DNA of 64,000 bases from DATBFG01 sp036558645 (GTDB taxonomy: Bacteria; Acidobacteriota; Terriglobia; Terriglobales; Acidobacteriaceae), in contig DATBFG010000115.1 of assembly GCA_036558645.1 (NCBI GenBank), positions 1-64,000 on the forward strand. Direction: 5' to 3'. Made by a program: the position numbers and the translations under genes. Below are positions 42,278 to 51,397 of the stretch, piece after piece (position 1 is the stretch's first letter; each line of letters starts with the position of its first letter). The notes under the pieces were generated by a model, which saw only the letters and a list, made by a program, of their open reading frames with translations, was not told where the DNA came from and searched no databases.

Positions 42278-43132
42278 ATGTTCCCCATGGTCCGCGGCAT
42301 TGTTCCCAGGCAGCCCGCCAAGAGCGGTCGTCACGAAGGTGTGCGCAACAGGCGTGATGCCAAGGTGCCTAAAGAGCGTCCGACTCGCCACAATCTGGAA
42401 TTTCCGCAACCTAAGCAGAAGAAGGCAGCCGTCAAGAAAGGACTTCCGCGTGGTTACAATCCGATATCTCCGGAGCGGGTTGGAGAGATTCTAGATCGTC
42501 TCGACAAGACCTATCCGGACGTTACCTGCGCGCTGCAGCATCACGATGCTTGGGAACTGCTGGTGGCAACAATCCTTTCGGCGCAGTCGACTGACGTTAA
42601 CGTCAACAAGGTCACGCCGATCCTCTTTAAGAAGTATCCAACGGTGGAGGATTTCGCTGTATTGAAGCCGGAAGCGTTGCAGCCCGACATTTACTCGACA
42701 GGATTCTTTCGGAATAAAGCGAAATCGGTTGTCGGTGCAGCCCAGAAGATTGTGAGCGACTTTGGGGGAAAAGTTCCGGAGAAGATGGAGGATCTGCTTA
42801 CATTACCTGGCGTCGCTCGAAAAACGGCCAACGTAGTGTTGGGGACGTGGTTCAAACAGAATGAAGGTGTCGTGGTTGATACTCACGTGCATCGCATTTC
42901 ACATCGTCTGGAGTTAACGAAGCAGAACGATCCGAAAAAGATAGAACAGGATTTGATGAAAGTGATTCCAAGGGAGCGTTGGACGTTGTTTTCTCACCAG
43001 GTGATCTGGCATGGGCGGAAGCTATGCATGGCGAGGTCTCCCCGCTGCGCAGAATGTTCGCTGGAGAATATTTGTCACGCTGCGGATAAGACGTGGAGTA
43101 CGGTGGAAATTCATAAGGGAGCGAAGGCTTGA
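42278..43132 (+). CDS. nth: Endonuclease III
   Basis: 284 residues from ATG 42278; a GTG at 42254 and an ATG at 42287 are alternatives, none with a clear ribosome-binding site. The basic N-terminal tail (about 1-60) is longer than in E. coli Nth. HhH motif LPGVARKTANVVLG contains the catalytic Lys, and VVDTHVHR the catalytic Asp. The 4Fe-4S loop CMARSPRCAECSLENIC has C-x6-C-x2-C-x5-C spacing. It removes oxidised pyrimidines and nicks the DNA in base-excision repair. Its end runs into the next AT-rich repeat. Confidence 0.95.
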   Translation: MFPMVRGIVPRQPAKSGRHEGVRNRRDAKVPKERPTRHNLEFPQPKQKKAAVKKGLPRGYNPISPERVGEILDRLDKTYPDVTCALQHHDAWELLVATILSAQSTDVNVNKVTPILFKKYPTVEDFAVLKPEALQPDIYSTGFFRNKAKSVVGAAQKIVSDFGGKVPEKMEDLLTLPGVARKTANVVLGTWFKQNEGVVVDTHVHRISHRLELTKQNDPKKIEQDLMKVIPRERWTLFSHQVIWHGRKLCMARSPRCAECSLENICHAADKTWSTVEIHKGAKA

Positions 43133-43217
43133 TTGCAGATTGTCGATTTCAGATTGCAGAATTGAACATCAACACAAGAGGAACCAGCAATCTACAATCT
43201 GAAATCTGCAATTCAGT
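43131..43217. repeat. AT-rich imperfect hairpin after nth
   Basis: Left arm words GATTGCAGATT and GATTTCAGATTGCAGAATTG (43131-43164) pair with right arm CAATCTACAATCTGAAATCT then GCAATTC (43187-43214), with a few mismatches and one extra segment in the left arm. It overlaps the nth stop codon and ends 23 bases before the S9 peptidase ATG. Confidence 0.65.
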
Positions 43218-43239
43218 TGTCTCGCGATTAGGGATCTTC

Positions 43240-45222
43240 ATGTTCAAGTCCATTCTCTTTGCTATCGTCGTAATCATGAGCACAGCCTTAGAAGCACAAA
43301 CGCTACCCGTACCTGCGGCCATTACCGATCCCAAGCAGGTCAATTCGAAACCCAGCGCGCAGGTCGAACAGGCCGAGCAGTCGCTATCGATCGAACGTCT
43401 CTACATGACACGAGCGGTTGGTAGTTCGACCTGGTCTTCGGACGGAAGGAGCATTGCGTTCATATCGAACATCAGCGGCCGTAGCAATCTGTGGGTGGTT
43501 TCGTCTCAAGGAGGGTGGCCGCAGCAATTGACGGTAAGCGATCAGCGCCAGCTGGCTCCGACCTGGTCTCCCGATGGGAAGTGGATTGCATACATGTCCG
43601 ATTACGATGGTGACGAGCAATGGGACGTTTTCATTGTGTCGCCGAAAACAGGGCAAGTTGTGAATGTTACTCACACACGGGAAGTAGCTGAGCTCTACCC
43701 AACTTGGTCGCCGGACGGCCGTTATTTCGCTTACACCGTGAAACCCAAGACCTCGTCGGTGTATGAAATCGACATTTACGACACATTGATGCGAGAGGTG
43801 AAGCACCTGACTACGGGCACGCCCGCGGACAAGATGAACGACAGTCCGATCTGGTCTCGAGATGGCAAGTGGATCGCTTATACCCGGGAGCAAGCGAAAG
43901 GAACAGATTCGAATATCTTTATCGCCGAGGTCGCCACTGGCGTTAGTAATTTGCTCACTCCGCACGATGGCGATCAGCTTTATCGTGCGAGTGATATCTC
44001 TCCCGACGGGACAAAGCTACTGATCACCTCAAATGCTGCGAATGGCTATGAGAACGTCGGTCTGTTAGATATCGCGAGCAAGAAAATTTCGTGGCTTACT
44101 CACGAAAAGTGGGAGATTCATTCCGGGAATTTCTCGCCAGACGGCAAGGTCGTCACCTGGACTGCGAATATCGACGGCAGTACAGACATCTTTGTGCACG
44201 ACATAAGAGCGGCGAAGGCCACTTCCCTGCCCTTGCCGAAAGGCGTAAACAGTCTAGCTGGATCCGAGTCAGCGTTCTCGCACGATGGATCGCAACTGTT
44301 GTATTCACACGATGGGCCGACGTCGCCGAACGACATCTGGGTTCACAACATGGCGACGGGTAAGTCGCAGCAAGTTACGCATTCCTTGTTGGCTGGGGTG
44401 CCGTCGGATCACTTGGTCGAACCATTGCTTGTGCATTATCCAAGCACGGATGGCAAATGGACCATCTCGGCATTTTTGTATGTTCCGTTCAATATGCAGC
44501 GCAACGGTCAGAATGCCGCGATCGTGTACGTGCACGGCGGTCCAACTTCCCAGACGCGGAACAGCTTTAATCGCTTTATCCAGCATATGGTTAACCAGGG
44601 ATACATGATCCTGGCGCCGAACTATCGAGGATCTACGGGCTACGGAAAAGAGTTTCAGCAGGCGAACCTGCTTGACATGGGCGGCGGTGACTTGCAGGAC
44701 GTACTGGCAGGAGCGGAGTGGATTAAGCAGACTGGATTTCTTGATCCCAAGAAAATTGTGCTCATGGGTGCCAGCTATGGCGGCTACATGACCATGATGG
44801 GTGTGACAAAGGCGCCGGATGTGTGGGCCGCTGGCGTGCCGATTGTGCCCTTCGTGAATTACTTCACTGAAATCGAGAACGAAGACCCGGTCCTACGAGA
44901 GATGGATTTGGCAACGATGGGGGATCCGGTAAAGAACAAGGATCTCTATCACGATCGTTCGCCCATCTTTTTCGTGGACCAGATCAAGGCGCCATTGCTA
45001 TTGCTCGCGGGAGGGAACGATCCACGCTGTCCGCACAGCGAGGCCCAGCAAGTAGTCGACGCGATCAAGAAGCGCGGCGGAGTGGTGGAATACAAAGTTT
45101 ACGAAAACGAAGGGCACGGGTTCGCCCGTATCGAAAACCAGATCGACGCCTATAAACGCGTCTCCGAGTTCATCAAGGCACATGTGCAACCCGCGGACTG
45201 CGGGTGCTCGTTGAAGGAGTAG
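43240..45222 (+). CDS. Secreted S9 family peptidase (prolyl oligopeptidase type)
   Basis: 660 residues from ATG 43240 (MFKSILFAIVVIMSTALEAQ, signal peptide). The frame is open for 37 codons upstream, but that is the repeat. An N-terminal TolB/PD40-like beta-propeller (about 45-395) has repeats such as PTWSPDGKWIAYMSD. The C-terminal alpha/beta hydrolase domain (about 405-650) has Ser in GASYGGYM, Asp in GGNDPRCP and His in NEGHGFAR. It is an acylaminoacyl-peptidase or dipeptidyl-peptidase-like enzyme acting on short peptides outside the cytoplasm. Convergent with the M28 peptidase. Confidence 0.95.
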   Translation: MFKSILFAIVVIMSTALEAQTLPVPAAITDPKQVNSKPSAQVEQAEQSLSIERLYMTRAVGSSTWSSDGRSIAFISNISGRSNLWVVSSQGGWPQQLTVSDQRQLAPTWSPDGKWIAYMSDYDGDEQWDVFIVSPKTGQVVNVTHTREVAELYPTWSPDGRYFAYTVKPKTSSVYEIDIYDTLMREVKHLTTGTPADKMNDSPIWSRDGKWIAYTREQAKGTDSNIFIAEVATGVSNLLTPHDGDQLYRASDISPDGTKLLITSNAANGYENVGLLDIASKKISWLTHEKWEIHSGNFSPDGKVVTWTANIDGSTDIFVHDIRAAKATSLPLPKGVNSLAGSESAFSHDGSQLLYSHDGPTSPNDIWVHNMATGKSQQVTHSLLAGVPSDHLVEPLLVHYPSTDGKWTISAFLYVPFNMQRNGQNAAIVYVHGGPTSQTRNSFNRFIQHMVNQGYMILAPNYRGSTGYGKEFQQANLLDMGGGDLQDVLAGAEWIKQTGFLDPKKIVLMGASYGGYMTMMGVTKAPDVWAAGVPIVPFVNYFTEIENEDPVLREMDLATMGDPVKNKDLYHDRSPIFFVDQIKAPLLLLAGGNDPRCPHSEAQQVVDAIKKRGGVVEYKVYENEGHGFARIENQIDAYKRVSEFIKAHVQPADCGCSLKE

Positions 45223-45223
45223 T

Positions 45224-46909
45224 CTATTTCGGACCCTGCGCGGCAACAGCCGATGCCGGATGATCCACAAACCTCTGGAAAAAATCTCCTGCATTCCAGC
45301 GCGGACGAGCGTCGGCTTGCGCCAGTTCATATCCAATCGCCAGATTGATGCGCGTACACTTCACTCCCGCGTTGAAGTCGATTGGCTGATTCATGTCATC
45401 CGTGGGCATGTGATAGCGCGTGGCTTCCCAGGCATCAGACATTTTCTTGCCGTCGATTTTGGGATCGACAGCTTTGAATCCGTCGCTCAGAAATACCGAA
45501 GGCACGCCTTTCTTCACGAACGAGTATTGATCACTGCGAATGAAGAAGACTTCTTCCGGTAGTGGGTCGGGACTCACTTCAACGCCCATATGTTGGGCGA
45601 CGCGATCGACGATTGGGCCAATCGTCGAGTGTTCTGAACCCAAAGCAACAACATCCTTGAAATCGTAAAGTAGAGAGATGCCGTCAATATTCACATTCGC
45701 GATGATGCTCGACATGGGAATGGTTGGATATTCTGCGTAGTATTCGGATCCGAGCAAGCCAGCTTCTTCTCCAGTTACTACCAGGAACAGGATTGAACGA
45801 CGAGGCGCCTTTTCGAGCGATGAGAAGGCATGAGCGATTTCAAGTAGTGCCGCCGTACCAGATGCGTTATCGAACGCTCCGTTATAGATGGCGTCTCCGT
45901 TTACGGGCCGATCGATTCCAATGTGATCGGCGTGTGCACTGAAGACCACGTATTCCTTGCTCAACTCCGGATCGGAACCGGGCAAAATACCCGCAATGTT
46001 GGGGCTGGTCAACTCGGCGTGCTTACTCACCGCGTGAATGGTTGCACTTGCTTTCAGGGGGAAAGATTGTGACTTGCTATCAAGCGCTGCCTGCTGGACG
46101 CCGTCCCACGAGTGTCCTGAATTTGCAAAGAAGGTGGAAGCCACCTGCGTGCTTACCCAGGCCGTGGCTTTGATGGTTGGTTGCGCGTCATTAGGTATTC
46201 CCCTGGAATCAAGCCATCGAAGAGACGGCGGCTGGAAGAAACGAGCGAGGGAACGAAACGAAATTCGCTGCTCCTGCTTTCCTCCCCAGATCGAAATGAT
46301 GCCGATCGCACCGTGCGCAGCAGCGTTGGCGAGCTTAACGTCCCCGTTCGAGTAATGGGCTCCGGGCGCCGATGGAAATCGAGGAGGGGCTCCGTAGAAA
46401 ATGAGAACAATCTTCCCTTTGACGTCAACGCCCGCATAGTCGTCGTAGTTGAATTCAGGTGCGGTTACTCCGTATCCTGCGAACACCAATGAAGCGTCGG
46501 CAGTGGAGTCTTGCGAATTAGGATCTCCACGCATGAGAAAGTCGACATCCATGGTGAGCGTCTTTTTCGAGCCGTCGACTTTCACTTTCAACGAACTCAG
46601 ATCTCGCTGCAGTTCAATTTTTCGGAAACGAATGCTCTGAAAGTATGTGCCGTTATCCCCAGCAGGCTTCAAACCCATCTCTTCAAATTGTGAGCGCACG
46701 TACGTCGCGGCGAGTTGGTATCCGCGCGTGCCGGTTCCGCGTCCTTCGAGTAAGTCATCAGCAAGAAAACTCATCTGCGCCCGAATCCCTTCCGGGCGAA
46801 TGTGGCGGAGGAGTTGTTCTGGGGGGAAGTTGTCGGAAGAATTCTGTGCCAAGCTGACTATTGTTAGAAACAACACGGTTAAGGACGTGGAGAGAGATTT
46901 ACGTACCAA
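45224..46909 (-). CDS. Secreted M28 family zinc peptidase
   Basis: 561 residues from TTG 46909 (GGAGG 7 bases upstream), which places a signal peptide (LVRKSLSTSLTVLFLTIVSL, AQ) at the very start. The upstream ATG at 47017 would overlap hemD. A PA-type insert (about 120-260) precedes the catalytic domain. Zinc ligands: His in FSAHADHIG, Asp in NGAFDNASG, Glu pair in VTGEEAGLLG, Asp in NVNIDGIS and His in RYHMPTDD. It is an aminopeptidase-type enzyme. Start choice is an inference. Confidence 0.92.
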   Translation of the reverse strand: MVRKSLSTSLTVLFLTIVSLAQNSSDNFPPEQLLRHIRPEGIRAQMSFLADDLLEGRGTGTRGYQLAATYVRSQFEEMGLKPAGDNGTYFQSIRFRKIELQRDLSSLKVKVDGSKKTLTMDVDFLMRGDPNSQDSTADASLVFAGYGVTAPEFNYDDYAGVDVKGKIVLIFYGAPPRFPSAPGAHYSNGDVKLANAAAHGAIGIISIWGGKQEQRISFRSLARFFQPPSLRWLDSRGIPNDAQPTIKATAWVSTQVASTFFANSGHSWDGVQQAALDSKSQSFPLKASATIHAVSKHAELTSPNIAGILPGSDPELSKEYVVFSAHADHIGIDRPVNGDAIYNGAFDNASGTAALLEIAHAFSSLEKAPRRSILFLVVTGEEAGLLGSEYYAEYPTIPMSSIIANVNIDGISLLYDFKDVVALGSEHSTIGPIVDRVAQHMGVEVSPDPLPEEVFFIRSDQYSFVKKGVPSVFLSDGFKAVDPKIDGKKMSDAWEATRYHMPTDDMNQPIDFNAGVKCTRINLAIGYELAQADARPRWNAGDFFQRFVDHPASAVAAQGPK

Positions 46910-46961
46910 GGAACTTCCTCCGAACAAAATAGGTGGGACACATTCTAACCCGGCGACAGAG

Positions 46962-47762
46962 CTATTGATTGAACGAAGTGACGAGGGCCTCGATGAGGCC
47001 CGGCATAGTGTATTCACGGGCTTCGATGTCTACGGGTAACTTCAGCTCACGAAGTGTGTGGGAAGTGACCGGCCCGATTGACGCCATCTGGATGCCTTGA
47101 AGTTTGCTTCGAGACATCCCCTTTAACAATTGTAGAAAGTTTCGTGCAGTGGAGGAACTCGTGAAGGTGATGGCATGTGGGCGCTGTTTAGGATTGCCTA
47201 AGATTCGTTGTAAGCGTTTCCGCGAGGACTCAGGCCTAACGGTTTCGTAGGCTTCGACGACGTCAACCTCGGCGCCCAATGTCCGGAGTTCCCGCGGAAT
47301 CACATCCCGTGCCACCTTGGCACGAGCCAGCAGTATCCGCTTATTGTGGACTCTGTTTCGAAGACTATCTACTACCGACTCCGCGACGTACTCGTCAGGA
47401 ACCAGGTGAACTTTCAGACCACGACTCTCGAGTGCTTTTTTTGTTGCTGGGCCGATGGCTGCTACTTGCAAGTGCTTCAGCGCTCGTTTCGTGAGTCCAA
47501 GGCTTTGCAATCGATTCCGCAAAGCATCCACGCCGTTAACGCTGGTGAGGATGAGCCAATCGTAGGTGTCGATTTTTCGGAGGGCTGAATCGAGGGGCCG
47601 GTAGGACCGTGGTTTGCGGATTTCGATGAAGGGGATCTCGATGACTTCAGCGCCCAGCCGCCTAAGATCGCGAGACAGCGAGCCGGCCTGATGACGAGCT
47701 CGGCCAACCAGGATGCGTACACCTTTGAGCGGCTTCGCGGAATGTGGCTGTTTGGAGGTCAA
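46962..47762 (-). CDS. hemD: Uroporphyrinogen-III synthase
   Basis: 266 residues from a TTG at 47762, 23 bases after hemC. Two-domain HemD pattern: GVRILVGRARHQAGSLSRDL RRLGA opening, WLILTSVNGVDALRNRL (about 70), AAIGPATKKALESRGL (about 100), ITFTSSSTARNFLQLL (about 200) and ASIGPVTSHTLREL. It closes and inverts hydroxymethylbilane to uroporphyrinogen III. Sequence is weakly conserved in the family but the order in a hemACD operon makes the call firm. Confidence 0.93.
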   Translation of the reverse strand: MTSKQPHSAKPLKGVRILVGRARHQAGSLSRDLRRLGAEVIEIPFIEIRKPRSYRPLDSALRKIDTYDWLILTSVNGVDALRNRLQSLGLTKRALKHLQVAAIGPATKKALESRGLKVHLVPDEYVAESVVDSLRNRVHNKRILLARAKVARDVIPRELRTLGAEVDVVEAYETVRPESSRKRLQRILGNPKQRPHAITFTSSSTARNFLQLLKGMSRSKLQGIQMASIGPVTSHTLRELKLPVDIEAREYTMPGLIEALVTSFNQ

Positions 47763-47785
47763 GGGTTAGTTCCAACGTACGACCG

Positions 47786-48721
47786 TCAGGGTTGCTGCGG
47801 GACAGCGATTCCCTGTCCGTATACTGCTTCAAGAATCGAGGCGCCGCCACGGCTAAGCAATATCTCGCCAACAGCCTCACCGAGCGTAACGGGATCATCG
47901 CCATCGCGCTCTTCCCGCAGCACTGTTGAGCCATCGGGATGTGCTACGAGCCCGCGAAGATGCAAGCTTCCGGCGCGCATTTCGGCCGAGGCTCCAATCG
48001 GAACCTGGCAACCGCCACCAAGCTTGTTTAACAGGGCACGTTCGCATGTTGTGGTCGCACGCGCGGAAGGATCGTCGAGAAAGGCCAAGAGTTCGCGTGT
48101 GGCCACATCTCCTGCGCGAATTTCGATGCCTAACGCGCCCTGCCCTGCTGCCGGGCACATGATTTCTGCCGGGATGACCTGTTTTACCAAGGCGGTCTTT
48201 CCCAGGCGATTCAGGCCCGCGGCGGCCAGAATGATGGCATCGTAGTCTCCCGCCTCAAGCTTTCGAAGGCGAGTATCGACATTGCCCCGTAGGGGAGAGA
48301 TCTCGAGATCGGGCCGCAAGACTTTCAATTGTGCCTGTCGGCGCAGACTACTGGTTCCGACATGCGCATGTGGCGGAAGCGCCTCGATGCTTTCGTAGCG
48401 TACGGAGCAAAAGACATCGTTCGTGTTCTCTCGCTTTGTAATGGCCGCAATTTCAAAGCCTCGCGATAACTCCGTCGGCAGATCCTTCAAGCTGTGCACG
48501 GCAAGATCGACGCGGCCTTCCGCGAGCGCTTCTTCGATTTCCTTGGTGAACATACCCTTGGTACCGACCTTTGCCAATGCAACATCGAGGATCTTGTCTC
48601 CAGTGGTCTTGATGATTTCAAGTTCAACGGTGTGGCCTTGCTCGCGCAGGAGTGAGGTGATGTGGTTAGCCTGCCATAGGGCAAGTTGCGATCCGCGAGA
48701 GCCGATGCGCAGGCGTACCAC
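47786..48721 (-). CDS. hemC: Porphobilinogen deaminase
   Basis: 311 residues. LRIGSRGSQLALWQANHI opening; LAVHSLKDLP (Asp80 catalytic), TSSLRRQAQL and LRGNVDTRL bind the substrate carboxylates. Cys238 in LGGGCQVPIG holds the dipyrromethane cofactor. It polymerises four porphobilinogens to hydroxymethylbilane. The GTG start shares a base with the hemA stop (TAGTG), indicating translational coupling. Confidence 0.97.
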   Translation of the reverse strand: MVRLRIGSRGSQLALWQANHITSLLREQGHTVELEIIKTTGDKILDVALAKVGTKGMFTKEIEEALAEGRVDLAVHSLKDLPTELSRGFEIAAITKRENTNDVFCSVRYESIEALPPHAHVGTSSLRRQAQLKVLRPDLEISPLRGNVDTRLRKLEAGDYDAIILAAAGLNRLGKTALVKQVIPAEIMCPAAGQGALGIEIRAGDVATRELLAFLDDPSARATTTCERALLNKLGGGCQVPIGASAEMRAGSLHLRGLVAHPDGSTVLREERDGDDPVTLGEAVGEILLSRGGASILEAVYGQGIAVPQQP

Positions 48722-50019
48722 TATCGCGACGCTCCCGGATCGCCGCCGGACTGGCCTGATTTCCTGTCTTGAAGATTGAACAAGCGCCGAACCAGATCAA
48801 CGACGGTTGTGGCTTCTGCTTCACGGGCTGCCGTCTTTAGAGCGCTGATGGGCGTGTGCATGATCTTATTCACGATCCCGCGGGTGAGAGTTTCGATCGC
48901 TAGTTCCTGGTCGGGACTTAACGAGCCTAGACGTCCGCGAACGCGATCGATCTCAGCTTGGCGAATGGTTTCGAGATGATCCTGGAGCGAAACAATCGTG
49001 GGCACGACATCCAGTGTCTGAAGGCGAGAGTGGAAGCGCTCTACCTCGGTACTGATGATCTGCTCGGCGTGTTCTGCTTCCTTCTTACGGTCTGCTACGT
49101 GAGAGGCGACGGCCTGCTGCAGGTCGTCGATGTCGTAAACGAATATGCCGTCGACCTTGTTCAGTTCGGGATCTACATCGCGAGGGACCGCGATATCGAT
49201 AAAGAACATTGGGCGATTCTTGCGGCGACTAAGGAAGAGTTCTGCGTGTTCACGGCGGAAGATGGCGTGTGGAGAACCGGTCGATGTGATGACGATATCG
49301 CCGCGATCACAGGTATCGTAAAGGCGGCTAAATTCGACGGCCTGCCCGTCGAATTTCTGAGCCAGGCGAATAGCGCGATCGTACGTGCGGTTCGCTACGA
49401 AGATGGAGCCTGCACCGTGGGCGAGCAGATGCCTCGCGGCCAATTCGCTCATCTTCCCTGCCCCTACTAGATACACATTCTTGCCATGCAGGGTTCCAAA
49501 AATCTTCTTGGCCAGTTCTACGGCCACTGATGCGACCGAAACAGCCGAGGAGCCCACTGCAGTCTCGGTCCGTACTCTCTTGGCGACGGCAAAGGCACGA
49601 GTCAGTAGCAGATCGAGTTGCGAGTGTATGGCGCCTACGGCGCGGGCAGTAGCATAGGCCTCTTTGACCTGGCCCAGGATCTGCGGCTCACCGACTACCA
49701 TGGAATCCAGGCTGGAGGTTACTCGAAACAGGTGGCGTATGGCATCACGCTCCTTGTATTCGTACAGGTGAGGTGTAAGTTCGGCAGAGTCGAGATGAAA
49801 GTATTCCTGGATGAAACTACGTAGATCAGCGCTGCCATTCTTCGTTTGAGCCAGCAATTCCACGCGATTACAGGTCGAAATAATCAAACCTTCATCGATC
49901 CCAGGAAAGCGAGTCAACAATTTCAACGCTTCTGGCAAGCGTGACTCGGGAATGGCGAGACGCTCACGCACCTCGACCGGCGCCGTGTGATGGTTCACGC
50001 CGATGAGTTGAAAGTTCAT
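48721..50019 (-). CDS. hemA: Glutamyl-tRNA reductase
   Basis: 432 residues from ATG 50019 (MNFQLIGVNHHTAPVEVRER). The frame extends upstream within the hemX-like gene but is not HemA-like there. Catalytic Cys50 in LIISTCNRVE. The NADPH-binding domain begins at VYLVGAGKMSELAARHL (about 185), and the C-terminal dimerisation domain is about 330-420. It reduces Glu-tRNA to glutamate-1-semialdehyde, the first step of C5-pathway tetrapyrrole synthesis. The ATG overlaps the preceding stop as ATGA. Confidence 0.97.
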   Translation of the reverse strand: MNFQLIGVNHHTAPVEVRERLAIPESRLPEALKLLTRFPGIDEGLIISTCNRVELLAQTKNGSADLRSFIQEYFHLDSAELTPHLYEYKERDAIRHLFRVTSSLDSMVVGEPQILGQVKEAYATARAVGAIHSQLDLLLTRAFAVAKRVRTETAVGSSAVSVASVAVELAKKIFGTLHGKNVYLVGAGKMSELAARHLLAHGAGSIFVANRTYDRAIRLAQKFDGQAVEFSRLYDTCDRGDIVITSTGSPHAIFRREHAELFLSRRKNRPMFFIDIAVPRDVDPELNKVDGIFVYDIDDLQQAVASHVADRKKEAEHAEQIISTEVERFHSRLQTLDVVPTIVSLQDHLETIRQAEIDRVRGRLGSLSPDQELAIETLTRGIVNKIMHTPISALKTAAREAEATTVVDLVRRLFNLQDRKSGQSGGDPGASR

Positions 50020-50831
50020 GACTGAACGAACCTGTGAATCGTGCTGAAATAGTTTGCTGCCCAGGCGACAATCGCTGTCGCGAAAGCGCCGGCAGCGAGG
50101 TAGGCGGCACGGCGCCCGCGCCATCCTGCCGTCCAACGCGTGTAGAGCATGATCAGATACACAGCCCACATCAAAAGCGAAAGCAGTATCTTAGGATCGA
50201 GGACGTTCACTCGTCCAAATGTCGTTTGCGCCACTACCGTCCCTGCGATCAGACCCAGGGTCATGAATGGGAAGCCGAGAAGAAGCGCCCGATAACCGAT
50301 TTCATCGATGACTTCCAGGGCCGGTAGCCGGGTGATGAATCCCCCGGCTTTCTTGGATTTGAGACTGCGTTCCTGAATCAGATAAAGCAGACTGGCTCCG
50401 AAGCTTAAGAACAATGCAGCGTAGCCGGTAAAGATCAATGCAATGTGGGCGAAGAGCCATCCCTTGGCCATCGTAGGAGAGGCCTTCAGAAAGGGCTGCT
50501 GTCCGGTAGCGGCCACAAACGTAATTAGAAAGACAACGGGAAAGACAATGATTCCGGGAGAGGTCGTCTTATAAACAGCATAGGTGATCATGAACACCAT
50601 CATGATCAGAAAGGCCAGTAACGATTCCGAATTGTGTACCGATGCCAGCGTGACTTGGCCCGAGAGAACAACGCCTTCCATCAGGGATACAAAATGAAAG
50701 ACCATGCCAAGATAGGCCGCATGCAAGGCGATCTTGGCAAGAAGGTCACTGGTCCGCGACAGCGCTACCAGGGCATACAGCAACCCGACTGCGTAGAATG
50801 CAAGCGCTATTCGCAACCAGAGTATCGGCAT
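50016..50831 (-). CDS. HemX-like / CcsA-type cytochrome c assembly membrane protein
   Basis: 271 residues with eight hydrophobic segments. The fold is that of the CcsA/CcmC/HemX family. The heme-handling WGxxWxWDPKE signature is not intact: the matching segment reads TFGRVNVLDPKILLSLLMWA. A HemX-type role (influencing HemA level) therefore fits better than heme export. First gene of the hemX-hemA-hemC-hemD operon; ATGA overlap with hemA. A CRP-type palindrome and TATAAT lie upstream. Confidence 0.88.
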   Translation of the reverse strand: MPILWLRIALAFYAVGLLYALVALSRTSDLLAKIALHAAYLGMVFHFVSLMEGVVLSGQVTLASVHNSESLLAFLIMMVFMITYAVYKTTSPGIIVFPVVFLITFVAATGQQPFLKASPTMAKGWLFAHIALIFTGYAALFLSFGASLLYLIQERSLKSKKAGGFITRLPALEVIDEIGYRALLLGFPFMTLGLIAGTVVAQTTFGRVNVLDPKILLSLLMWAVYLIMLYTRWTAGWRGRRAAYLAAGAFATAIVAWAANYFSTIHRFVQS

Positions 50832-50877
50832 AATCGTTAGCTTTTCCGGGGGCTACCCGACACATCCCGCCACGGTG

Positions 50878-50883
50878 ATTATA
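50878..50883 (-). promoter_or_regulatory. -10 element of the heme operon promoter
   Basis: On the minus strand the sequence is a perfect TATAAT, 47 bases before the operon's first ATG. No -35 hexamer is visible at 17 bases, as expected for an activator-dependent promoter. Confidence 0.55.
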
Positions 50884-50932
50884 GTCTGCCCTGTGGAAGG
50901 GGCATGCCGCTGGATGTGTTGTCACATGTGAG

Positions 50933-50948
50933 TGTGATGTACATCACA
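50933..50948. promoter_or_regulatory. CRP/FNR-family binding site upstream of heme operon
   Basis: TGTGATGTACATCACA is a perfect 16-base palindrome matching the TGTGA-N6-TCACA consensus of CRP-type regulators. Its centre is about 70 bases upstream of the expected start set by the TATAAT at 50878, a class I activator distance. The overlapping palindrome TCACATGTGA (50922-50931) offers further half-sites. The regulator gene is not in the window. Confidence 0.7.
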
Positions 50949-50999
50949 AGTAGTACGGAACAGGGATTTGGCTGGATTTAGCCCAGGACAGTCCGGGGA

Positions 51000-51368
51000 C
51001 TACGCGACGCCGAGGGTACTGAGAACGCGCTCCAGAGAGTCACTATCGAGAATTAACCTGCGGCCTTCGTTTTTCATATCGGGGATAGCGTCGAACGCTT
51101 CGAAAAGGCGCATCTTCGCAGCGCCATATTGCTCGGCGTCACTGAGGGTGCGGCCGTGGACTGAAGTCCAAACGCGAGTACCGTCATCAAGGAGAAATAT
51201 GCTGACCGAGAATGTTGATTTACGGTCGGAAGTGACATCGAAGACGTACTCTGTGCCGGGAGCTTCACCCGGCACAGTGGGGCGCCTGCCAACAAAATAG
51301 TACTGGTAAACGTATCCCTGGCCGCCGGTGTAGGTTTTCATCCGACGGACAGGCTGAGCATCAGTCAT
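51000..51368 (-). CDS. Conserved-looking hypothetical protein
   Basis: 122 residues. Central part GQGYVYQYYFVGRRPTVPGE, then TEYVFDVTSDRKSTFSVSIF, then SDAEQYGAAKMRLFEAFDAI. The Gln-Tyr rich start and the Tyr-Val-Phe-Asp-Val-Thr-Ser segment look like a compact beta sheet with a closing helix. No signal peptide, no named family recognised. ATG at 51368. The gene is upstream of the heme operon on the same strand but 168 bases away, with a promoter between. Confidence 0.65.
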   Translation of the reverse strand: MTDAQPVRRMKTYTGGQGYVYQYYFVGRRPTVPGEAPGTEYVFDVTSDRKSTFSVSIFLLDDGTRVWTSVHGRTLSDAEQYGAAKMRLFEAFDAIPDMKNEGRRLILDSDSLERVLSTLGVA

Positions 51369-51397
51369 GCGTTTTATTCTATAGGCTTCATGTTCGA

